Shown in pieces: positions 53,873 to 62,644 of a stretch of DNA of 64,000 nucleotides (positions are counted from its first letter, which is position 1; each line of letters opens with the position of its first letter). This DNA is from Herbinix sp. GTDB lineage: Bacteria; Bacillota; Clostridia; Lachnospirales; Lachnospiraceae. The notes beneath the pieces are model-generated. The model saw only the letters and a list, made by a program, of their open reading frames with translations, did no database searches and was not told the origin of the DNA. The stretch lies in assembly GCA_029239235.1 (NCBI GenBank), contig JAQZBD010000001.1, forward strand, positions 1 through 64,000, written 5' to 3'. The position numbers and the translations under genes are program-made.

Positions 53873-54658
53873 TTATATAGTATATTCCAACTGCGGCTGG
53901 GAACTAGCCAAATGCAATTTTTCAAGAATAACACCGCGTATCGACAAAAACTCCGATCCTCCACGGTCACGAGGATGTGACAGTTTGATGTTCATTATTT
54001 CACTAATCTTACCTGGACGTGGTGTCATAATGACAATCCGGTCACTTAGATAAATCGCTTCATCCACATCGTGGGTCACAAGTATCATGGTTGCATCATT
54101 TTCTTTGCGAAGCTCCAATAGTTTATCCTGAATGTCTGCCCGGGTAAAGGAATCAAGCGCTCCCATCGGCTCATCGAGAAGCAGTGCCTTCGGCTTATTA
54201 ATCAGCGCACGTGCAATTGCTACTCGTTGTGCCATACCGCCGCTGATCTGATGGGGAAAGGCCTTCTCAAAGCCGTTTAATCCGATCAAATCAATATAGT
54301 GAACAACCTGACTTTTGTTTTGCCGGTAGACACGCCTTGCCTTCAAGCCTGTAGCAATATTTTGTTCCACTGTCAGCCAGGGGAATAATCCGCCTTGTTG
54401 AAAAACATACCCTCTTTGGGGATCTGGCTCCGTGATTTCCTGTCCGGCAAGTGTTAGTAGCCCGGTCTCCGGCAAATCAAGTCCGGCAATAAGACGCAGC
54501 AAGGTCGTTTTCCCGCATCCGGAGGAGCCGATGATTGACACAAATTCACCGCGTTTAACGGTAAGATTAATATCCTTTAGCGCTTCCACCGTATTGTCTT
54601 TATCATCTATATAGGTGCGGTTAACATTTTTGATTTCTATAATTGTATCATTCTCCAA
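53873..54658 (-). CDS. NitT/TauT-type ABC transporter ATP-binding protein
   Basis: The 261-residue ATPase has Walker [11 protein letters not shown]-loop [12 protein letters not shown], the signature [15 protein letters not shown], Walker [13 protein letters not shown] and the H-loop VTHDVDEA. The pattern is that of SsuB/TauB/NrtD proteins. A TTG start with GGTG upstream overlaps the permease stop by 11 bp, so translation is coupled. It energises import of the substrate caught by the lipoprotein encoded first in the operon. Confidence 0.93.
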   Translation of the reverse strand: MENDTIIEIKNVNRTYIDDKDNTVEALKDINLTVKRGEFVSIIGSSGCGKTTLLRLIAGLDLPETGLLTLAGQEITEPDPQRGYVFQQGGLFPWLTVEQNIATGLKARRVYRQNKSQVVHYIDLIGLNGFEKAFPHQISGGMAQRVAIARALINKPKALLLDEPMGALDSFTRADIQDKLLELRKENDATMILVTHDVDEAIYLSDRIVIMTPRPGKISEIMNIKLSHPRDRGGSEFLSIRGVILEKLHLASSQPQLEYTI

Positions 54659-55712
54659 TTCTTTTCACCAAGCCTTTCTGCCACCTTAGCACATGACTCT
54701 GAATCAAGCTAATGACTTCCATAATCAGACTGAACAATACTGCCATTACAAGAATCGCCGCAAAAACCTTGTAATAAGCACTCCACACCTTTGACGTGTT
54801 GATGTAATAGCCAAGTCCGCCCGGCTGCCCCATCATTTCTGCCATAACAAGTGTTGTAAATGCAAAGCCATTTGCGTTCGAGATACCGGTAAAAATCTGT
54901 GGTATCGCATGAGGAATTGCCACATGGAATACCAGAAAGGGCGTCTTCGCCCCAAGAGTACGCGCAACCTCAAACTGCGACTTTTGAGTACTTTGAATGC
55001 CCTGGGCTGTCAATGATGCAATGGAAAACCATGCGCAGATTACAATCAAAAATGCTGCCGCTGAAAAGGGTGTAGGAAATAGCGTCAGCGCAAAGGGCAT
55101 CCAGGCTACTGCCGGTATTACACCGGTTATTTTCAAGACCGGATATACCCAATAATATACCTTCGGAAACCATCCAATAAGAATACCGGTACCTACACCG
55201 AATATTACTCCGAGCACAAAGCCAATGGTGAACAAACGAAGGGAATACAAGGTGTTTTGGCATATGTAATCACCTTCCATCATAAACGCCTCGATAATAC
55301 GGGCTGGCCCCGGGAAAAATGGTTGAGGAAGTAACAGCAGCTTGGTTCCCAATATATCCCAGACAGCCAGTGCAATACCAATTGCAAATCGAAACGGAGC
55401 GCGCTTGGCAAACTTTATCCTCCTGTCGACATCGAAGAATGAGTAGGCAGAAATACCGAGATACACCAGTATCAGCACCGCAAGAACAATACGGTAGGCA
55501 TCATTGATATCAATAATCAGGGAACCGTAGGCATATGCTGTTATCTTTACATCTGCAATCTGTCTGACAGACAAATTAGCAATGATTGCAACTGCTAAAC
55601 CTATCACCGTAAATGCTGTAATTAGTAAATACTTTTTATTAGTTATGCGTTTTTTACCGTTCCTCCCCTGGTTTAACAAGGGGGGAACGGTTGATTGTTT
55701 TATTATGCTCAA
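54648..55712 (-). CDS. NitT/TauT-type ABC permease with N-terminal membrane extension
   Basis: The 354-residue permease starts at a TTG 8 bp behind AGGAGG. The C-terminal ~250 residues form the BPD permease domain with the EAA-type loop (FEVARTLGAKTPFLVFHVAIPHAIP). The first ~100 residues add two or three membrane segments (LLITAFTVIGLAVAIIANL, AYRIVLAVLILVYLGISAY) beyond the usual SsuC length. A GC-rich inverted repeat lies near codons 7-18. It lies 12 bp behind the binding-protein gene. Confidence 0.9.
   Translation of the reverse strand: MSIIKQSTVPPLLNQGRNGKKRITNKKYLLITAFTVIGLAVAIIANLSVRQIADVKITAYAYGSLIIDINDAYRIVLAVLILVYLGISAYSFFDVDRRIKFAKRAPFRFAIGIALAVWDILGTKLLLLPQPFFPGPARIIEAFMMEGDYICQNTLYSLRLFTIGFVLGVIFGVGTGILIGWFPKVYYWVYPVLKITGVIPAVAWMPFALTLFPTPFSAAAFLIVICAWFSIASLTAQGIQSTQKSQFEVARTLGAKTPFLVFHVAIPHAIPQIFTGISNANGFAFTTLVMAEMMGQPGGLGYYINTSKVWSAYYKVFAAILVMAVLFSLIMEVISLIQSHVLRWQKGLVKRIGE
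55658..55691 (-). other. GC-rich inverted repeat within the permease 5' coding region
   Basis: CCGTTCC-CCCC at the 5' side pairs with AGGGG-GGAACGG, about 20 bp inside the gene. The stem could slow translation or mark an mRNA processing site. Confidence 0.5.
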
Positions 55713-55724
55713 GGCATCTGCCTC

Positions 55725-56855
55725 CTATTGACCTAATGTAAGGTCTATTTTTTGATATGCTTTTTTTACAAACTCTTCAGGATTCGTTTTCAGATATCCT
55801 ATGTTATACAGCTCAGTAGCAAAATAGAGTACATCGGACCCTACATCCTGCTTATTAACCTCATGGTCATGAGCGGATGGATAAGAATAATGCTTCACAA
55901 GCTCTACAGCAAGCTCTTGATCTTCAATTGCGGAATATTTGCCATCAATAATAAGCTGAACGGCTTCTTCGGCATTCTCAGAAATCCAGTTCTGTGCTTT
56001 ATGGTAAGCACGGAGTAATGCAGCTATTTTTTCAGGCTCCTCATTAAGCAGCTTTTCAGAAGCATAGAGGAAGCAGCAATACTTGCCTGCAAAGGTAGGA
56101 TCAGTGGAAAGATCAAAGATAACCTTGTAATTGCCGGTCTTTTCCTGAACTGAACCAAATGGATCCCATAACGCAGCTACATCGATATCTCCCTTGTTGA
56201 GCGCTTCCACTTCAAGATTACCATCGTCAAAAGGAAGGAACTCTACTTCGCCATCCTCTGGCTTTGCGGAAATTCCAGCCTTCTCAAGCCATACAGAAGC
56301 TACCTGGTGAGGAGTACCACCGATTTCATCCACACCAATTTTCAAGCCCTTAAGATCCTCGGCACTTTCAATGGTTGAATCCTTTCTAACAAGAAACTTA
56401 ATACAACCGTTGTGTAAACCGTCTACAACCTTAACCTTAACGTCATTCTCAATGGACGGGAAGAACTGAAAATCACCATTTACAATCGGGATTGTTCCGT
56501 TGTTCAGACCAATTTTACGTGTTTCAGCGTTAGCAGAGATGAGTGTCACATCAAATCCTTCTTCTGCAAAGAAGCCCTTTTCATATGCGATATAAATGGG
56601 AGCGGCACAAAGTGCTCCTTCCTTGCCGGGAATGTCAATTTTCCCATACTTGTATTCAACAGTTTCGGCTGCAGGCGCTTCAGTAGGTGCGGTTGTAGCT
56701 GCGGTTGCAGGCTCGGTTGTGGATACACTTTCGCTGCTATCCTCGTTGGTAGTGGTACTGCTCTCTTCAACCGGCTTACCGGCGCAAGCGGTGAGCAGCA
56801 GATTGAGGGTGAGTGCAAGCGCTATCAGGCTTGCAAATTTTCTTAGTTTTCTCAT
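55725..56855 (-). CDS. ABC transporter substrate-binding lipoprotein (SsuA/NMT1-like)
   Basis: The 376-residue protein has a lipoprotein signal (LALTLNLLLTACAGK, Cys after LTA), a Ser/Thr/Ala/Glu-rich linker (residues ~30-65), and a periplasmic-binding fold of the NMT1/SsuA class (CAAPIYIAYEKGFFAEEGFDVTLI). Ligand class in this family includes sulfonates, nitrate, pyrimidine precursors and bicarbonate, so the substrate is open. AGGAGG precedes the ATG. First gene of the ABC operon. Confidence 0.9.
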   Translation of the reverse strand: MRKLRKFASLIALALTLNLLLTACAGKPVEESSTTTNEDSSESVSTTEPATAATTAPTEAPAAETVEYKYGKIDIPGKEGALCAAPIYIAYEKGFFAEEGFDVTLISANAETRKIGLNNGTIPIVNGDFQFFPSIENDVKVKVVDGLHNGCIKFLVRKDSTIESAEDLKGLKIGVDEIGGTPHQVASVWLEKAGISAKPEDGEVEFLPFDDGNLEVEALNKGDIDVAALWDPFGSVQEKTGNYKVIFDLSTDPTFAGKYCCFLYASEKLLNEEPEKIAALLRAYHKAQNWISENAEEAVQLIIDGKYSAIEDQELAVELVKHYSYPSAHDHEVNKQDVGSDVLYFATELYNIGYLKTNPEEFVKKAYQKIDLTLGQ

Positions 56856-56970
56856 GGTTAATAACTCCTCCTAAAATTTATTATGTTCCCGCTTTCAGCG
56901 TGTAACATTTATTATAAATATGTTTAATAGGTTTTAGGTCAAAAAAATAAGTTATTTATCTATTAAACTC

Positions 56971-57123
56971 TTAATTTGGATCGGCAATTAATTTTGCCAC
57001 ATCCTTATGCCTGGTCAATCTATGTATTCGATTCTTCCATATCAGCTTTACAGCTATAGCTTCCTCTCACCATTCATCGTCTGCAGCGACTTGGCACTGA
57101 GATTGATTTTGTTCTAATGCCAT
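56971..57123 (-). pseudogene. 50-codon small ORF interrupted by in-frame TGA
   Basis: A perfect AAGGAGG precedes the ATG at 57123. The frame encodes MALEQNQSQCQVAADDEW, then a TGA (57067-57069), then 31 further codons (EEAIAVKLIWKNRIHRLTRH...) to a TAA. The downstream part looks protein-like and stays open. The TGA follows a TGG, so a Trp codon (TGG to TGA) mutation is the simplest reading. An 18-residue peptide product, stop read-through or selenocysteine are alternatives. It lies 115 bp ahead of the ABC lipoprotein gene on the same strand. Confidence 0.5.
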
Positions 57124-57259
57124 AAGCTTTCCTCCTTTTAACCTTTATATTTATTACCATTGTTACCACTAAAGACAGCACCTTGGAATTGCGCCTCATA
57201 AGCTAAACATTTGCCTTGAAGAAACAAGTTGAGGCAGCAAATTATTTCGTGGGTAATAA

Positions 57260-57303
57260 AAAACAGGAGACTAAAAACATAAAATATGTTTTTAACCTCC
57301 TGT
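57260..57303 (-). terminator. Terminator after the serine-dehydratase-like gene
   Basis: On the minus strand CAGGAGG-AAAAACATA pairs with TATGTTTTT-CTCCTG, followed by TTTTTTATT. Confidence 0.85.
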
Positions 57304-57435
57304 TGTCCGGTCAGTTAAATTATTAATTTTTATATCAGATTTACGATTTATTAGTATTTTAGATAGGATAAAACAATATGTCTGATATGTCAAGTATGAT
57401 TTTAAAATTATTTAGCTTAAATTACATATGATTTT

Positions 57436-59013
57436 TCAAACTACTGCCCTGTTCTTCTTAAACTCCTCCTCACAGCGTTTGGCTGTAGGAGTTGTGCAGC
57501 ATCCTCCTTTCGAGGTACAGAGAAGCTCTGGTGGCATTCCTTTACCTACTAGGTCCAGTGCCTGAACCATCTCATCATAAGGAATTACTGCCTGAGAACC
57601 TGCAAGAGCGAGGTCAGCGTATACCACTGCCAAACTTGCTGCAGCAATAACCCGACTGAAGCAGGGTGCCTCATATCCACCAATCACGGGGTCGCAGGGC
57701 AGCCCGATAAAGGTCTGGAGAGCCAATGAAGCTGCATTTTCTATTTGATGCCCATTCCCTCCGCACATCTCAACAATAGCCGCTGCTCCCATAGCGCAGC
57801 ATACGCCGCACTCACCTCCACACCCGACTACTTCCCCGGTCGGACTGGTGTGAGTGTAGGAAATGGCTCCGATGCCTGCCGCTACAAAAAGTCCCCTTAA
57901 CAAATCATCCTCACTTAGACCATAAGCCTCTTTTACTGAAAGCATTGCAGAAAATAAATAACCTCCCCCGGTACCCATAGGGCCGGGAACGATAGGTACT
58001 CCAATTGTTTTTTGATTTACACCAATGGTACGCTTAATTACATTACCAATCACAGACCCACTCAAGACCCTTGAGCCCTTCTGGTAATCACTCCATAGCC
58101 CACTGTCCATGCGTTCAAACTCAGAAGCTTCCTTTTCTTCGTAGGTTTCATATGCCGCATTAATCTGTCTATGTAAGATATGTTTCAGTTCTTTCATATA
58201 CTCAATCACTTTTTCTTCCGGCCATAATGAGGAAGCCATTTCATATTCTACCGCTGCCTGGCTCATACTGATTTTACGTTCAGAAGCTATATGGCGCCAT
58301 TCCGACACAGTCTTAAAAAGCTGAGTCATTCTATTACGCTGAAATACAACGGGTAATACCGGATTCAAAAGCTCTATTCTTACATCTGCAAATTCAGCTT
58401 TAATACGAGCAATACCCGGAGGTTCAGAATATTTATAAAAGTTCAGAGTTCGTTCCTGATTTATTATTATTCCACTTTCCAGATATTCGCCGGTTATTTG
58501 TAGTAGGCTCTTCTCCTGCACAGCAGAAATCGCTGAGAATACTAATAAAACATAGGTTTCTCCAATCAAATTGACCTCAAAACCATCCAGTTTCTTAATA
58601 CACACCATACCACCGCCGGTAGAATCACCGACGAGCTCAACCGTTTTACCGCTGATACCTCTAAGCACGATTTTAATGGAATTCAAATGACTGCTTTCCT
58701 TCATCTGATCAAATATATAGCTGTATTTCAGCCCTTCATTTTGGGCTATATTAAATACCTGATTAATTCTCTCATCTTCCGGACCAAATCCTAGAACTCC
58801 CGAGAGCATCCCTTTATCTTCCTTCATAATACCAAAGGTACCTGCAAAGGAGCCTTCCGTATCCATGATAAATCTAGCTTCCACCGGCTGCTCACCAAGA
58901 AACGATCTGGCTAATAAACCAATTCTGCAGGGTGCTGCCGTATGAGAACTTGAACCAGGTTGCATAATTGGTCCAAAAACGTCATTAAAAAAATCAGGGT
59001 AATTCATCATCAT
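57436..59013 (-). CDS. Single-chain iron-sulfur L-serine dehydratase-like protein
   Basis: The 525-residue protein combines a beta-type N-terminal domain (QPGSSSHTAAPCRIG) and an alpha-type C-terminal domain (MGTGGGYLFSAMLSV, GCGGECGVCCAMGAAA, FIGLPCDPVIGGYEAPC). Cys-rich loops fit the oxygen-sensitive [4Fe-4S] centre of L-serine dehydratases, which deaminate serine to pyruvate. It is longer than the ~455-residue E. coli SdaA and has extra Cys residues (GGCCTTPTAKRC near the C-terminus). The actual substrate may differ. It lies ahead of a NitT/TauT-type ABC operon but has its own terminator. Confidence 0.8.
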   Translation of the reverse strand: MMMNYPDFFNDVFGPIMQPGSSSHTAAPCRIGLLARSFLGEQPVEARFIMDTEGSFAGTFGIMKEDKGMLSGVLGFGPEDERINQVFNIAQNEGLKYSYIFDQMKESSHLNSIKIVLRGISGKTVELVGDSTGGGMVCIKKLDGFEVNLIGETYVLLVFSAISAVQEKSLLQITGEYLESGIIINQERTLNFYKYSEPPGIARIKAEFADVRIELLNPVLPVVFQRNRMTQLFKTVSEWRHIASERKISMSQAAVEYEMASSLWPEEKVIEYMKELKHILHRQINAAYETYEEKEASEFERMDSGLWSDYQKGSRVLSGSVIGNVIKRTIGVNQKTIGVPIVPGPMGTGGGYLFSAMLSVKEAYGLSEDDLLRGLFVAAGIGAISYTHTSPTGEVVGCGGECGVCCAMGAAAIVEMCGGNGHQIENAASLALQTFIGLPCDPVIGGYEAPCFSRVIAAASLAVVYADLALAGSQAVIPYDEMVQALDLVGKGMPPELLCTSKGGCCTTPTAKRCEEEFKKNRAVV

Positions 59014-59057
59014 ATGATCTACTCCTTAACAAACGTCACAGTTCTTTATCAAAGGAA

Positions 59058-59104
59058 AAAGCTGATATAACATTCCATACATATATGTTATATCAGCTTT
59101 TATG
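59058..59104 (-). terminator. Terminator after pepF
   Basis: AAAGCTGATATAACAT pairs with ATGTTATATCAGCTTT around a short loop, with A/T tails on both sides. It lies 80-125 bp past the pepF stop. Confidence 0.85.
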
Positions 59105-59183
59105 ATTTGTCAAGAGTTCTTTACGCTCCCTACTATATTTTCTCAATCAAAATTTTCTAAATCAATTTCCTTATACATGCATG

Positions 59184-60938
59184 TCACTCCGCCAAGCTGA
59201 TAAATTCATCAATCATCTTTTCAACTGATCTCAGACTGTTTCTCCAGAATTCTGGATTTTCAATATCAATTTCTGCCTGACGTGCGGCATCTTCTACACT
59301 CATAATGGTTGTAGCATTCAGAAGCGCTTTGTATTTTGAAACAAATGCTTCCCCTTCTGCTTTATATTTTTCATAAAGTCCTCTTGCGAATAAGCCGCCA
59401 AAGGCATAAGGGAAATTGTAGAAATTATGGCTGTCAGAATAATAGTGTCCTTTTACTACCCACATGTAAGGATGCAGATAATCCTGATCCAGTCCTTCTC
59501 CATAGGCTTCCTTTTGAGCCCAAAGCATTAACTCCTTTAATTCATCTGCAAATAAAAAGCCTGACTTGCTCTGTTCGAAGACTGCTGTTTCAAACAAATA
59601 TCTGGAGTAGATATCACATATAATCTGTGTAAAGTCCTGGAGCTGACTTTCAATCAAAGTCATCTTTTCCTTGCCCTGAGCTTCTTCTATGACTGCATCC
59701 ATAATCAAGGCTTCATTAAAGGTTGAGGCCGTCTCCGCAACCGGCATACTATAATCCACATTGAGCGGCTGATGTTCCTGAATATTTAATCCGTGATATG
59801 CATGGCCAAGCTCATGAGCAAGTGTTACTACATCGCTTAAGGAACCTTCGAAATTAGATAAAATGATACTCTGCTTTGCAAAAGGCAGATTCTCACAGAA
59901 TGCTCCGCCAACCTTACCCTTTCTGGGATAGAAGTCAATCCAGGCATTGTCAAAGGCCTCCTCCACCATGTCAGCAAGATCTGCTGTAAATCCACGGAAG
60001 TGCTTGATCAAATAATCCTTTGACTCCTCCACGGTAAATCTTCTTCCGCTTTCTCCTAAAGGTGCAAATAACTCATACCAGGGCAGCCCATGCTCATGCC
60101 CTAACAGCTTTGCCTTATGCTTTAAATAACGGTGGAAGGCAGGAAGGAATTCCTTAATTGCCTCCAGCAGCGCATCCAAGGTTTCTCTTTTCATTTTGGA
60201 ATCGATTAAAGTCATTGATAACGGAGATTCATAGCCCCTGAGATCACATATGGTGGTAACCTGAGTTTTAATATTATTCAGAGAATAGCTGATAGCATCC
60301 TTAATCTTTTCCAAGGCTTTTACCTCTGCAATATATGCCTCCTTACGAACCTTTACATCAGCATCATAAGCTTTGTTTCGTACTTCCGAGAGGGTAATCA
60401 TACTATCTCGGTATTCGACTTCAAGAGTGGATGTCAAATAGCTTTGCATACTGCTCCAAGCGGAAGCTGCTGAGATATTAAGCTTTGCAATCACTTCTTC
60501 CACGTCGTCACTTAATAAATAATTAGCTTCCTCTTTCATCTCTGATAAAATGTAGTCATAGCCCTTTAACTTTGGATATTTCTCATAATACTTCTCGATA
60601 TTTGGAATTTTCGCAATAAACTTTTTGATAACTGCAGAAGGCTTAGTGGATAAGCTCAGGGTTTTTTCAAAATAATTGATTTCATTCACGGTAGCACTAT
60701 CCGAGGTATTTACTGCCTGCTTGGAATATAGATATCCGGCAAACTTAGAACCCATCAGCTGCAGCTGCTCAAGATACTCCACAGCTTGCAAGAGAGCTGC
60801 TTCTTCTTGCTTCTCAGATAATTCACTACTGAATCTGGATACTTCACTAATTAAAGCCTCTAGCTTTTTCTTATCATTCTTATATTCTTCATCCTCGAAA
60901 CCTCGATATAGAAAATCTAATGACCATTCCTTATTCAT
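59184..60938 (-). CDS. pepF: Oligoendopeptidase F (M3 family)
   Basis: The 584-residue enzyme starts at the ATG at 60938; the track TTG three codons earlier is too near the AAGGA site. It shows the long helical N-terminal part and the zinc motif HELGHAYHG, with the third ligand Glu in PVAETASTFNEALIMD. PepF degrades small peptides in the cytoplasm. Normal length and no signal peptide. A short tandem repeat precedes it. Confidence 0.94.
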   Translation of the reverse strand: MNKEWSLDFLYRGFEDEEYKNDKKKLEALISEVSRFSSELSEKQEEAALLQAVEYLEQLQLMGSKFAGYLYSKQAVNTSDSATVNEINYFEKTLSLSTKPSAVIKKFIAKIPNIEKYYEKYPKLKGYDYILSEMKEEANYLLSDDVEEVIAKLNISAASAWSSMQSYLTSTLEVEYRDSMITLSEVRNKAYDADVKVRKEAYIAEVKALEKIKDAISYSLNNIKTQVTTICDLRGYESPLSMTLIDSKMKRETLDALLEAIKEFLPAFHRYLKHKAKLLGHEHGLPWYELFAPLGESGRRFTVEESKDYLIKHFRGFTADLADMVEEAFDNAWIDFYPRKGKVGGAFCENLPFAKQSIILSNFEGSLSDVVTLAHELGHAYHGLNIQEHQPLNVDYSMPVAETASTFNEALIMDAVIEEAQGKEKMTLIESQLQDFTQIICDIYSRYLFETAVFEQSKSGFLFADELKELMLWAQKEAYGEGLDQDYLHPYMWVVKGHYYSDSHNFYNFPYAFGGLFARGLYEKYKAEGEAFVSKYKALLNATTIMSVEDAARQAEIDIENPEFWRNSLRSVEKMIDEFISLAE

Positions 60939-60980
60939 GTTATACAATTCCTTTCTAATTACATTTATTGTTCTAACTAA

Positions 60981-61066
60981 TCATATTTGATTTAAGTATT
61001 CATCATATTTGATTTAGACATTATCATATTTGATTTAAACACTTATCATATTTAATTTTAATACTT
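60981..61066. repeat. ~22-nt tandem repeat upstream of pepF
   Basis: Four copies of ATCATATTTGATTTAAACACTT with small changes follow in series in the pepF upstream region. Confidence 0.8.
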
Positions 61067-61090
61067 GATTGGTGACAAGAAGCTACTGTA

Positions 61091-61585
61091 CTAACCTACC
61101 TGACTATTCGCTTTTTCTAAGTTAAGCAAAAACTCCTTTCTATGCAGTCCTCCGGCATAGCCAACCAAGGAGCCGTTTGCACCTATTACTCGATGGCAGG
61201 GAATGAGGCACATAATCGGATTATTGTGATTTGCCATACCAACAGCTCTGGAGGCCTTTTCGTTTCCGACCTGCTCAGCAATCTGCTTATAGGTTCTAAC
61301 TTCACCATATGGAATACTGATTAACGCATTCCAAACCTTTTTTTGAAACTCCGTTCCTTCCGGTTTTAAAGGAATCGTAAAATTCTGACGTTTTCCGTCC
61401 AGATATTCACATAACTGGATTGCAGCAGCTTTAATCAAATCTGTTTCCCGGAACAAAAGGTTCGATTGCACATCTCCTTCATTTCCTGTTTCATCAACAC
61501 TAATAGAAACCTCTGTAATACTCTCATCTTTCTCTTTGAATACTATTTTTCCAAGTTTTGTTTCATATATGTATGCAAATTCCAT
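61091..61585 (-). CDS. ogt: Methylated-DNA--protein-cysteine methyltransferase
   Basis: The 164-residue protein has the active-site PCHRV within CLIPCHRVIGANGSLVGYAGG and the DNA-binding region YGEVRTYKQIAEQVG. It repairs O6-alkylguanine by transferring the alkyl group to its Cys, and is used once. The N-terminal domain is short but normal for small Ogt proteins. GGAGG site before ATG. Confidence 0.95.
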   Translation of the reverse strand: MEFAYIYETKLGKIVFKEKDESITEVSISVDETGNEGDVQSNLLFRETDLIKAAAIQLCEYLDGKRQNFTIPLKPEGTEFQKKVWNALISIPYGEVRTYKQIAEQVGNEKASRAVGMANHNNPIMCLIPCHRVIGANGSLVGYAGGLHRKEFLLNLEKANSQVG

Positions 61586-61652
61586 ATAACCTCCGTTCTT
61601 TGATTTCTGATATGTTTTTTTATTATTAATTTGATAGATATTTTAAGAAATC

Positions 61653-61755
61653 GGGTGCTATAAGTCATTAAAAAGGTGCTATAAAGTCATCCTATCAAAA
61701 TTACGATAAATATATTTCACACCTATCATAACATAAAATCCGACTTATAGCACCC
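61653..61755. repeat. Inverted repeat with two alternative 5' arms
   Basis: GGGTGCTATAAGTC (61653-61666) and the near-copy GGTGCTATAAAGTCA (61675-61689) are both complementary to GACTTATAGCACCC (61742-61755). It lies between ogt and the next gene, beginning 13 bp past that gene's stop on the minus strand. Confidence 0.75.
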
Positions 61756-61768
61756 ATAGATTATCACT

Positions 61769-62404
61769 TTATTCTTCTAACAATCTGACCATTACCTTTT
61801 TCAAATGAGACACTGTATCCATCATTACCTCAATAATGTGTCTTCGTCTAAAGTAATCCTCTTCATCGATAGATTCCTGTTCCCATTTCGTAATATCACG
61901 ATAACTGCCGTAATATACCACGTATTCTTCCAGCCTTTCTTCCAGCTCCCGAATCGCTAATATATTAGGGTATCGAAGCAAATATGCGACAAATTCCAAG
62001 CAGGTAAAAGTATTTTTCATCTCCAGCCGCTTTTTAATCAGTGACAGCACCGCATTTAAGGTATTGTATATCATTTCTTCTTTATGTTTATGAAAATACT
62101 CCACTTCCTTCTTAATCCGCTTATACTCGATCGCGCTTACCGGAAGCTTGCAGATTTTTACATAAATATCACTATTATTAATTAAATACCGATAGGGTTC
62201 TTCAACTACGAACCCCCCAGAAATCGGGGAATTGATATTATAACGTGCAAAGGAGTACATTTTATTTAAATCATGCTCAAAAGCAATCGACACATGGCTA
62301 TACTGATTTCTGGTAAAGAGGCGAATCAGTCGTCCCATGTTTGTATTCGTTACTAAAAAGGCTACATATATATAATGATTATTTGTTTTCTCTAATGACA
62401 GCAT
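61769..62404 (-). CDS. Hypothetical protein with permuted papain-like (NlpC/YiiX-type) features
   Basis: I do not recognise this 211-residue protein with certainty. An early His in QYSHVSIAFEHD and a later Cys in FTCLEFVAYLL fit the permuted NlpC/P60 or LRAT-like order of catalytic residues. The C-terminal part is helical and charged. There is no signal peptide. Such folds include lipid or peptide amidases, and the role here is unknown. Strong AAGGGGG site before ATG. Confidence 0.5.
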   Translation of the reverse strand: MLSLEKTNNHYIYVAFLVTNTNMGRLIRLFTRNQYSHVSIAFEHDLNKMYSFARYNINSPISGGFVVEEPYRYLINNSDIYVKICKLPVSAIEYKRIKKEVEYFHKHKEEMIYNTLNAVLSLIKKRLEMKNTFTCLEFVAYLLRYPNILAIRELEERLEEYVVYYGSYRDITKWEQESIDEEDYFRRRHIIEVMMDTVSHLKKVMVRLLEE

Positions 62405-62644
62405 AGTTCCCCCTTATTTTGTAAAATTAATATGCTATCATTATATCAAGGATGGAGAACAAAAGAAAGACATTTCTGCAAGTAGCTTTTTGTAACTTAA
62501 GCACTAATATGGAAAAAGAGCTATCATACATTCTCTCCCAAAGCCTTAGATATGATATATTCAGGCTGCTGTTCACGAGTAATGTTTTATAGCTCTTCCA
62601 CCAACATTATTTAAACCAGAGAAAATTAGGGTTACTTATTCTTG

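Larger units (their letters stand above)
56856..57435. other. Intergenic region ahead of the ABC operon
   Basis: The 580 bp hold a terminator for the serine-dehydratase-like gene and the TGA-interrupted small ORF, annotated separately. A TTGACC lies ~90 bp ahead of the lipoprotein start without a well-placed -10. Nothing else is recognised. Confidence 0.55.

Noticed and set aside
57067-57123. TGA in the small ORF as certain selenocysteine
   Set aside because: No clear SECIS-like hairpin follows the TGA, and a TGG-to-TGA change is simpler; kept only as an alternative.
62405-62644. Possible gene between the papain-like protein and the nitroreductase
   Set aside because: No ORF with a ribosome site; the stretch is AT-rich and shows no RNA motif.
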